This document shows, piece after piece, positions 12,001 through 20,800 of a DNA stretch of 64,000 nt. The stretch's first letter is position 1, and each line of letters starts with the position of its first letter. Position numbers and translations under genes: made by a program. This DNA is from Clavelina lepadiformis (lineage: Eukaryota > Chordata > Ascidiacea > Aplousobranchia > Clavelinidae), in the NCBI RefSeq assembly GCF_947623445.1, contig NC_135244.1, forward strand, positions 8,680,001 to 8,744,000. Direction: 5' to 3'. The notes beneath the pieces are model-generated. The model was not told the DNA's origin. It ran no database searches and saw only the letters and a list, made by a program, of their open reading frames with translations.

Positions 12001-14601
12001 GAAAAAGAATCCAAAAAACACCATCTAAATCATTGTAAACAAATTCAAATTATTTAAGAAAATACCATAGAAACTCTCATAGCCCACAAACATAAAACGA
12101 GGTTTATTCAAACCGGTAATTACCAAAAATGCAAATTTAAGCAAAAGGTTTTGGCAGAATAACAGGGTCAAAATTTAAACAGCATTTGATAAAAAGTTGC
12201 CTACAGTCCACATTGCTCCGGCCTAACTAAGAAATCCAAGTTGACCCTGCCTGATCATCTTTTTTATCTTACTCACAGACATAATGCAAACATCATGACA
12301 CGGATATTCTGTCGTAATGCATGATAATGTATCGGAACCAGAAAATTTACCACTGTATTTATTCTAAATAGCCATTATTTTGTCATTTAATTGAAACATT
12401 CAATTAATGACATATACGCTGGCTTTATTGATACAATATGCTTGGTGTATGGACACGTGCACTCACGTAAATCAAAACACACTTTGCATGTCACTGTTTA
12501 TGATTTAGGTTCGGTTCGTGATTTTAAACGTGCAGGCAAACAGACTATGTATTGAATGAATTATGGATAAAACCACCTTGTTGACAGTGATAGCATGTTG
12601 ATGTTTTCACTGAGGATATGACATGCTATAGGGAAATTGAATTCATTATAGTAATATATGGAAAAATGTTTAGCACAGCTTGGCAAAGATGCAGTAAATA
12701 TATAACAGGTTGATTTTTAAGAATATTTATCCTAAGTGTCAGACTATAGGTGTCATAATCACTCCAGTTGTTCCATTTCACTTTCCTTCGAGATAAAAGA
12801 AAACAAAAGCAAATGCACAGCAGTAGAACTAGCATATTTATTTCATATCGACACTTTCTGAGTTACCTTTACCATCTTGTTTTGGGTGGCGAGATTTTAT
12901 GGCTTAAAATAGTATAGCGGCAAGATTGCTTATACTAAATAATAGAAATTATCATCAGTGATACTTTTGCAAAAAAATGGAATGTGTTCGTTAATGATGC
13001 CTGCATAAGTTATCCCAAAAGTGGTGTATCTGTATTCTGCCATAGTCTTTGATACAGCGTGTTTAACAAAACCGGGAAATCAAAAACCACATGGAAACTT
13101 GTGTAAATCTTATTTGCAGAAAATACAACGCAAGAAATTGTATTACTGTAAGCATTAATGAGATTTGAGCAGTTTTTCTCTGTTTGTATTAGTTATTCAT
13201 TTTTTAGTGTAGCCATGACGACATGCGTAACAATTACGCAAACTGTGCATGTTGCCGCTCTCATTGATTTACGCAACTAAAATGTTTCTTGTTGTATTAA
13301 AACAACATGCTCTAGACTTGTCTAGACTTTTTTCTTTGCCAATTATAGAAAATAAAGAGATGACCATTTTTTATATCACAAAGCGAAGTTTTCAGTTGAG
13401 AAAAACAAATGGACTTTTGCCCAAGTATCCAACACCACCATCTGTCAATCAATCGTGGCCAGTGGGTCTGATAGGCAAGTTATTCAAATTATCTGGGCCG
13501 GCGTAGTATCATAATTAAATGACAATACCAAGGAAAAATGATAGAATTGCCATCAGTATATACAACGAGTGCAGAAATAGACATATTTATTAATGAAATG
13601 AGATAACCACAATGATAAACTACTAACCAGAAAATGCTATGGCAAAATGTGACATATCGTATCCGGTTTTATTTTTTGAAATCTACTTCGCTTGTAATGA
13701 CGCTGTAATTTAGCAAAATGTTGTCACCCATGTCTGATGGTAGTCTACATGCACACATCACAAAGGCTAAGCTTTCCAGTACCACAATTCATTGTGTTTA
13801 TCGTTTTTCCAAAGTAAAATGATGATGCAACGTCTAGAAGCCAACACAGGCCACAGACACACTTTGTGCGGAAAATTTTTAACCGCATTCCCGCAAGGCA
13901 TTGTTGATAATACCAACGAAGTTTCAATTGTCTCTGAACTGTGCTCAAACCAGATGCAAGTATTTAAAAGAGATGTAAGAAAAAAAATGTGTAATCAGCA
14001 CAGAGAAGGGTTGATAAAAATGCTCACCTCTTAACCTCTTGTCATGAAAGCGTTTTAGAAAATGCATTGTGTTGGAACGAAGTAATGGCGTTTTAACTTT
14101 TAACAAGCAAAATAAACTTTTAAGCAGTGCGTGCAAAAACTATTTTAACTACCAAAGGTGCTGTTGCAACATCTCAGCTGTATCTTCCCCTGGTTCCTTG
14201 CGATATTTAAAGGGCAACTTTTTAATTGAAAACCTAATTGGTCATTTGTATTTTTTACTCCTCCTTAGTCACAACTTTTTTTTGTATAAAACTTGTTGGC
14301 AATACTTAAACTAAGATAAAATTACATTAAAACATTCAGTAGGTGGCTAAGGTTGTTGAGAAAAAAAACAAATATATATGTGAAAAACTGCAGTACATGT
14401 GCTAGTTGTTTTAAATGGAATATGCATGAACAAATCTATATACGTTAGAGGTTAGAAAAAGTTTCAGATGTTTCCATTTCAGTGGCAAGAGATTCACATA
14501 TATTTACCTGATATGGTAAACCACAACAATGTTCTCCTTCACGATTTTTACATGACGATGTATGTTCTGGAGCTGAAGGAGTATCTGGTGTAGTATCCAC
14601 A
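1..14601 (-). CDS. KMT2E/SETD5: KMT2E/SETD5-type PHD-finger and SET-domain protein (partial)
   Basis: Likely a chromatin regulator orthologous to vertebrate KMT2E (MLL5) and SETD5. Coding exons, 5' to 3': 14508-14601, 10028-10223, 9633-9744, 9415-9540, 9231-9286, 8908-9104, 8776-8817, 8543-8610, 8282-8426, 5668-5795, 5472-5589, 5259-5368, 5032-5103, 4842-4914, 4632-4724, 4378-4548, 4192-4280, 3500-4110, 3093-3256, 2514-2891, 1894-1986, 1157-1390, 861-1078 and 1-198 (running off the edge). Junctions are GT-AG and phases agree. Seen: a [11 protein letters not shown] block, then DVTRCICG plus [12 protein letters not shown], the PHD finger of this family. The SET core follows ([35 protein letters not shown]), then a post-SET Cys cluster ([10 protein letters not shown]) and conserved [17 protein letters not shown]. 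As in KMT2E, RRSC replaces the catalytic NHSC-type motif, so methyltransferase activity is doubtful. The first coding exon, expected to end in phase 2, was not found; the 3' end is outside the window. Confidence 0.93.
5836..8248 (+). mobile_element. 2.4-kb DNA transposon inside a KMT2E/SETD5 intron
   Basis: Both ends carry long imperfect inverted repeats. The left end starts CACTGGCCAAC and the reverse complement of the right end starts CACTGGTCAAC. Similarity continues inward for well over 100 bases, including a shared block GAATTGGCTCTAGTTTTTGA. Both flanks show TAA, a possible 3-bp target duplication. The interior carries a broken transposase-like gene on the plus strand. The element fills the intron between exons 8282-8426 and 5668-5795: the intron is 2486 bp, and about 73 bp remain once the element is removed. 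I cannot assign the superfamily. Confidence 0.85.
6558..7754 (+). pseudogene. Broken DDE-like transposase of the 2.4-kb element
   Basis: One reading frame runs from about 6558 to a TAA near 7754. It resembles a family common as unannotated proteins in arthropods and other invertebrates, with [42 protein letters not shown] and [12 protein letters not shown]. Candidate acidic catalytic residues are the Asp in FIDSSK, the Asp in CVDLK and a Glu in [10 protein letters not shown]; this is inference. Two in-frame stops interrupt it: TGA at 6657-6659 and TAG at 7638-7640. The longest open part is 6795-7637 (281 codons), and coding continues after the TAG with [13 protein letters not shown]. No frameshift is seen, so decay is by point mutation and fairly recent. 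The superfamily name is unknown to me. Confidence 0.8.
10224..14507 (-). other. Large 5' intron of the KMT2E/SETD5 gene
   Basis: About 4.3 kb between the exons encoding [10 protein letters not shown] and DHNYGAPL. No convincing coding exon was found. It holds a TIR element at 11108-11337 and a hAT-type end at about 11849 (CAGTGGTTCCCAAC) whose partner end I could not locate. The rest is AT-rich sequence with no recognised feature. Confidence 0.6.
11108..11337 (+). repeat. TIR (MITE-like) repeat, family A copy 1
   Basis: It starts AGTGACTATTTAACC and ends GGTGAAATAGTGGC, whose reverse complement is GCCACTATTTCACC, so the ends form an inverted repeat. Interior landmarks shared with the copy at 14693-14914 include GTGGTTAGGTTATG-like sequence, TATAACATT and AAGAAACT. 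There is no coding capacity. Confidence 0.65.
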
Positions 14602-14692
14602 CTGAAACAAGATCAAGACATAAATAGACATACCTAGACTTAAAACAAAATCTTTGGTCTACCATAGTAATAAATCTTGAAATCAGTAACAA

Positions 14693-14914
14693 AGTGACTA
14701 TTTCACCGAATGTGGGTCACACAGCCTGTAGTGAAGACAGGTGGTTTGGAGAATGAGTATGCAAAAAGTCTATTTAAGTTATTAGATTTTATATTGAAAT
14801 TAGATTTCGTTTAGAAGGTAGATTTAGTTAACTATGTTATAACATTTTAGTTAGGTTAAGAAGAAACTATTAAAACTAACTTCGGACACACAATTTTTTC
14901 AGTGAAATAGTGGC
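14693..14914 (+). repeat. TIR (MITE-like) repeat, family A copy 2
   Basis: It starts AGTGACTATTTCACCG and ends CAGTGAAATAGTGGC, matching copy 1 at both ends and through the interior (GTGGGTCACACAGCCTGTAG, TATAACATTTTAG). The first 15 bases are close to the reverse complement of the last 15. Confidence 0.65.
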
Positions 14915-15295
14915 AGCAATCAGTTAAATGTGTACATCATTTCTAATGATATATTTTCTGTGTTGTGTGGTGATAAAAAAAGAATAGAATTGACATACTT
15001 AGAACCAACGGCCATATTCGAACACAGGGCCTGAGTTAATTGGTTGCTGGATGCCAGCTGAGTAGTCATGATAAAAATTCCTCCTTTGCACTTGTACAAA
15101 TGTTTTTAAATACATCCAAAAATACGAAAATTGCTCCATTACATACGATTGGTACAGCCTTCATCTAATTTAAACACTCAGATTTTGGTGAGTGACCATA
15201 ACAGCAAGCTGCACAGCCACATTCGCATTTATTAACTGACACTCATTTTCATGTAGTCTAAAACCTGCATAACAACCAATGTCAACATAGCATGG

Positions 15296-15440
15296 GCACC
15301 AGACTGCAGAGTTTGGCATAGGTGTACTCAATACAGCTTTTCATGAGCTTCAGTGCCGCCCTTAAGGTGCAGTATTTTGCACTTAATGACTTGGAAAGAA
15401 CTTCTGTGCACTCAATTTTCAATTGATTTAAATATCGAGT
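15296..15440 (+). repeat. Dispersed repeat, family B copy 1
   Basis: Shares a long stretch with 62930-63040. The landmarks are a TGAGCTT..GTGCCGC block, TTGCACTTAATGACTTGGA, AGAACTTCTGTGCACTCAAT and TCAATTGATTTAAAT. Related fragments with TTCTGCACTAAA or TCTAGTAT..AAA..ATCCTGTGGTTG sequence occur near 16180-16290, 33840-34130 and 57450-57600. Confidence 0.55.
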
Positions 15441-17602
15441 AAGTCAAACTGTGCAAATTACTGTGTCATTGCCCACCAAAGTGTGCACTTCCGTTGAGCT
15501 CTGAGCATTTCTGCACATCGTATTTGATATTTTTGGTTGTTTGGCGCACTCAAGATTTTGCTGAATATAACCATACTCTGCAGTCCGGCATGGACAGTCA
15601 AAAACATGCACAAACAAGAATTGCGAAGGAATTATTTTTCAAGAAATTATGCAAAAATATTTCACAGAACAGATGCTTTTTAAATGCAGTCACATTTTGC
15701 ACATATAAACTTAGTAAAACAACCTGCGACTGCAACAAGTGTTTAGTTTGCCAGTCCACTGACAATGAAAGTATGACCTAAAACCAAACACTGACTGCAT
15801 TCTTTGTATGTTTGAAAAATTTGAATAAAACAAACTGGGCCGACTGTTTTATGCGTATGATATACAGTATCATCAAAACAGAACAGAAATGTGTATTTTT
15901 TACTTTTTCATTCCCACATGAAGTCCTGAATGGGAAGAAGTTATGACTGATCTCCTCAATCCAGGATGGAAGGTTTGTTCTAATATATAAGTACAAAACC
16001 AAAAGATACGTTTGTATACTAGACCGAATAGTTTGCCCACCCCGTGTACAATTGTGTGATTTTATTTTATTTTGTGTGAAATTTTTTTCGGAAAAAATTC
16101 TGCACACAAAATCAAAACTTTTCAATCTGGTCCAGAATATATCTTATCCTATAATGAAAGCGCAGAAGCATATAAAAGACCTTAAAAATGTGGGTCTCGT
16201 ATACAAGTGCACAACCACAGGATGCCTTCATATACTAAACCCCTGCTACTCAAATTGTGACGTTATCTGGTTGTGCTCTTGCATACCCGACCCAAAACTA
16301 CAACATGAAAATTTCAAGCCAAAGCATGTAGTAGCCTATAGCTATTTCAAAATTATTGGGTAGGCCATATCCTAAGATACAGACTACCAGTACATAGTTA
16401 TAGGCTCTGATGTAAACATAAGTATTCCAATGTCTAACAGGTAACAAATCTTAACTTTCGTATCGAGAAAACTTCTTCCTAAATAAAACAAAATCACATC
16501 TTAGTGCACAAACCGGTACAAACGTAACAAGCTGTATTACAACACTGTCTGACTGTGAACAGATTTTGTTCAAAGTTCAAAAAAAAAGACATAAAAGTAG
16601 ACTGAAGGAACGCAAAATCCACCCATTATGCAACTAATCAACTTATAATTTATTGCTTGTCCAAATCCCTTAGCATAGATTCTTCAATTTATGATTACAC
16701 TGCGTCAAAGTTTATAAACAAACAGTAACTTCCAGATCTGTCATTTCTTATCCAATTATTTAAAGATGGCAGCTCGAGCCAACGCTAGAAATACCGTGTG
16801 ACGTCATAAAACAAATAATAAGAAATTAGAAGGCGCTGGCAGGGGCATCAGCTGATTCGAGACTAAAAGAGCTAATCACTTGAGTTTTCTTTCAATAGTC
16901 GTTAGTTTGTTGTGGTTGAGATCGTTGTGGAGCGCTCTGGTTTTAAAAAAGAATGTATTGCGGCAAGTTGGAACGAAATGTGTAGTTGTCAAATTTATTG
17001 AAATGCATCGCTTACCTATTCAGCGATGTTGTGCAATTATCCACCGTTTTGAGACCTACTGTATGATTGGGTTGTCACTGCAGTTAAAAAGGTGTGTTGT
17101 ATTGGAAACAATCGCACGCCTTCCACATGGTAAATGACAGGCTTGCAGTCTTTGTTGTTGTGTGGTCTAGTGGTTTTAATGGTGGCTGAGTAGTAGATGC
17201 GGTTTTATGAGCAAAACAAATCAATAGCGTAGTTGCAGTAAAATGTTAGGCTTGCAATTTCGGAATCTTATTGTAATTTAAATTTTATGAAAGCCATTGT
17301 CGATGATTTAATCATTGTTCAAAAAGGAAGTCGTTTTTACCTCAAAAGTTATTATGAATTTGTTGACTGCAGTGCGGAAAAAACATTAACTTGTTTTTTG
17401 CTTTCGTGATGAAAGTGTGTAACTTAGAAACCGTTTGATACTCGTGAACGGTTGTTGTGCTTGGTCAACATTCCCACGTGCTCGGTTTTCGGCCTCCAAC
17501 ATTATTGTCATATAAACACCGATGTATTGCTGACAATTGGCTATGCCTAGACATCACTACATGATATTTCAGAATTTTATGCAGAAGCACGCATAAGAAC
17601 TG

Positions 17603-17608
17603 TTTATT
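17603..17608 (-). other. Polyadenylation signal candidate for SEPHS
   Basis: AATAAA on the minus strand about 260 bases after the proposed SEPHS stop and about 95 bases after the SECIS candidate. The SECIS would therefore lie inside the 3' UTR if this signal is used. Confidence 0.5.
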
Positions 17609-17700
17609 CTAAATTTCTAGAAACAACACTAACGCATCACAAGCAAAATAGTAAATGAAATTTCCAACAACAGCGTAAAATGCTCCATCCTTTTCATCGG

Positions 17701-17747
17701 TCAAAACGTTTGCAAGAATTTTATCCCTGTTTTCAAACGGACGTCAT
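17701..17747 (-). promoter_or_regulatory. Candidate SECIS element in the SEPHS 3' UTR
   Basis: On the minus strand it starts ATGA at 17747 and ends TGA at 17701, as expected for the SECIS core quartet. CGTTTG pairs perfectly with CAAACG to form the upper helix. The strand then opens into AAAA, followed by a mini-stem CAGGGA/TTCTTG (with G-U pairs) closed by a small loop, which is the form II arrangement. The weak point is the lower part of helix 2: CGTC opposite TTT pairs poorly. It sits about 115 bases after the proposed stop at 17864, before an AATAAA, in a gene with an in-frame UGA. Confidence 0.6.
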
Positions 17748-17863
17748 GGTGGTGAAACAAACGTTACGGGGTGCCTGGAAAACACACGATTGTCTAAACC
17801 AAACAAGCTGCTCATTGTAGGCTCGGACATCATGCGCTGATCAACTATTTCCTTTAAGGCGGG

Positions 17864-20800
17864 TTAGTGATGGTTTTGATACTGCGCTTGCTGCTGCATG
17901 TGTTGATATTGCTGGGGATCTTCCACGATTACCTACACAACATACACAGCATTCGAGTCACCAACGCCATATGACATAATGCCTAGACGATTAAAAGACA
18001 AGGATTCACTACACGTATTTATGAATGACAAATATTAGATCACACGATACTGACCTGTTGAACTTGCTGAGAAGTTTGCAGAGTGACGGGCGTGATGTTG
18101 CATATCGTCTGCTGGTGCATAGATGCTGGCGTCTGTTCTATTTGTTGAATGATGGTCGGCAATTGCTGACTCACGACGGGCAGATCTGGTTGTTCTTGAA
18201 CGGCCTGTTACATTAAAAACTGCATCGTAGTAGAGCTGGGCGTAATTGAGTAATATGACATAAGTTTCACCAAGGTATTGGGAGCTATAAAAGTCGCTTC
18301 CGTGAGACCCCACCGCGTTACTCGCTGATGTTTTTAAGTAGATGCAACAATGTTGGCATTTTAAAGACGTTTTTTCATATAACAACCTTGAGCCAGTATT
18401 AAGCTGACAGAATCCATCGTACATTTTGTTCCGTGCATCAGCTGAACGTACCATTGGATTTGTTTAAGTTAGTAACGGTATCTCGAGGGAAGTGATTGTG
18501 GGTCCGTAGTAGCTTACTTTTACAAGATATAAAATCATATACTTAATAAAAATCTATGCTTTACGCTAATTTCTGAGGAACGGCAAAATTACTTAGAACT
18601 ATTTAATTACAATAAAAATAATTAAATCCTGCTTTATTGTGAGATAGTAATTAAGTTCAACCTTAGTAAAGGTATAGCTATCGTTAAATAGGCGATGCAT
18701 GACAAAGCAACGTGTTTAAACGTTGTTGTTGATAGTACTTGTTCCTTGATAAACAGTGCGCTATGAACTGTGTTCATAATGTGGCTGACATTGCTCGCGT
18801 ACTACCTGGAAAACCTTCGCGTACCTATAGCAGACCAGACAAAAGTATAGTACCATTGCACTAGTGGGGGAAAAATAGTGTGTTTATAGCTCTTTTTCGC
18901 AGTTTCTTGTTAACCTAACTTAAATATGATAACGTAGTAAACTAAGCTTAACCTAAATCTAACTTTCATTAAATGTAGTAGTGCGTGCAACACGTGATCC
19001 ACATAGATTTCTCATAGCGCAAATAGTCAGTAAGAGCATATGGTCAGGAACTCAGGCGTATGCTACGTAATGCACAGACCTCACGTAGACGTTATGCACG
19101 GTAATATTTACAAGTTCCCGACAAACAGCGCTATTTTGATTGAACGTAGTTACGAAGTTTTTAGAGACTTGTCCTTACTACTAACGTAGTAAGGACCGCT
19201 GGTGCGTAGCTGTAATTTGCAGTTATGTAATATTTTGAATTACGCCTAGCTCATACCATTGCCCAAAGCAAAACATAATTTATCGCTAAACTTTGACGTG
19301 AATTGACATCCGTTTTTTACACCAATATTAGCACAAAATGAAAACATTGACTTACCTGTGGTATTTGCTGCAAAACAACTTTTTGAGGTTCTTGGACCAC
19401 TGCTTTAGGATGATTCTAGATGGAAAATATCACTATTTAGTTTAAGCAGCATTGCAAATTTATACTTGCTAAATCTTTGCCTTCTTACTGGTCTGCGTGA
19501 AGTTGTTGTTGGCGGCACGCTTTGCACAGTCCCATCATCTAATGTTTCTACTTCAATTACACGTGGTTTGTCTATGATTTTCGCAGTTTGGTTACCTACA
19601 AACAAACGTATGATAACTAGCTGGAAAGAAGTGTACAAATAAATGTAATGCTTTATGCCTGAACAAAAGTACTGGAAAGATTCCAAGACAACGTTGTATT
19701 ACAAATATCTAGCGATCACAGCACCTCCTTCAACTATTCCAATTATCCATGCTTGATGGCCCTCAACTTTCTTTATTTCAGCACAATACTTTGCTGCTTG
19801 TTCACGTGGTAGGCAAATCAAAAGACCTCCTTATAACAAAGCAAAAATACAACATGAATTTATAACAAGAAAAAAAAATTGTTAAACGTCACCCAAAATC
19901 AATTTATAAGTATGGTAATATATACCTGATGTTTCTGCAGAAGTTCCTTGCAGTAATCCAAAGGTATTACCACAGCATTTAGCAATTGCAGCCATTTTAG
20001 CTATACATGGCAGGTTATGTATTATAAAATTAACTGCATTTTTCTGTTGCTTCACTAAATTCTGAGCGTGTCCAAGTATGCCGAATCCCGTTACATCTGT
20101 TGCACCATGGCTGTTGTGCGTGTGCATAAGCTGTGCAGCTGTAATTTTTTATTTATTTCTTCAAAGAAACTATTTTAGTAACAATCTTAATAATTTTAGC
20201 ATTGTAATAACTTCTTTTTACCGGTTTTATTTAGCCTGGCCATTATAAACATAGAGTCCTGGTAAGCCTTTTCAACTTCCTCTTCAGTGACAATCAGTTT
20301 GATTCTATTCCACTTATCACTTTTTTGTTCAAGCCATTGGTGAGCATTACAGCTGACTTGTGTTCCAAGTGGTTTTGTAAGAACAAGCACATCACCTGGC
20401 ACTGCATTGTTAGGCCTGTTAAGGTACAGTGTTAAACAGTGAGTGTGATGGGGTATTCATGCCATCACTGATTATTTAGTTAACTTGTTGCTAACATATC
20501 TTGTTGCTCCAATACTAATCGGGTTATGCAAAAAAACAATCTTGCGAAAACATGCAGATGTGAGATATAGCAGCCCACATTATCTGGCAGCTTAGCATCA
20601 GTGATCTGATGCATTGCACATTTGCAATACTTAAAAACTTTGCAGTAGCCACACACATTATGAATTCATTTAGTTGGCAAACAGCTGTGGCTACACCTCC
20701 AATTAAGCACCAAGGGTTTAGAACCGTTTGTCCGCCATTGACTGTTGTACCAGCTTCCTCTGCACAATCCTAAGTATCAAAACAAAATTTTACATTGCTT

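Larger units (their letters stand above)
14602..17602. other. Region upstream of KMT2E/SETD5 and downstream of SEPHS
   Basis: Intergenic, or containing the unidentified first exon of the KMT2E/SETD5 gene. It holds one family A TIR repeat (14693-14914), family B repeat sequence (15296-15440) and related repeat sequence near 16180-16290. A first exon encoding the expected N terminus, ending in phase 2 before a GT donor, was looked for and not found. Short plus-strand ORFs here (for example 16880-17137) resemble nothing I know. Confidence 0.5.

Noticed and set aside
16880..17137. 85-codon plus-strand ORF with a hydrophobic start
   Set aside because: No recognisable domain and no splice context; repeats lie nearby.
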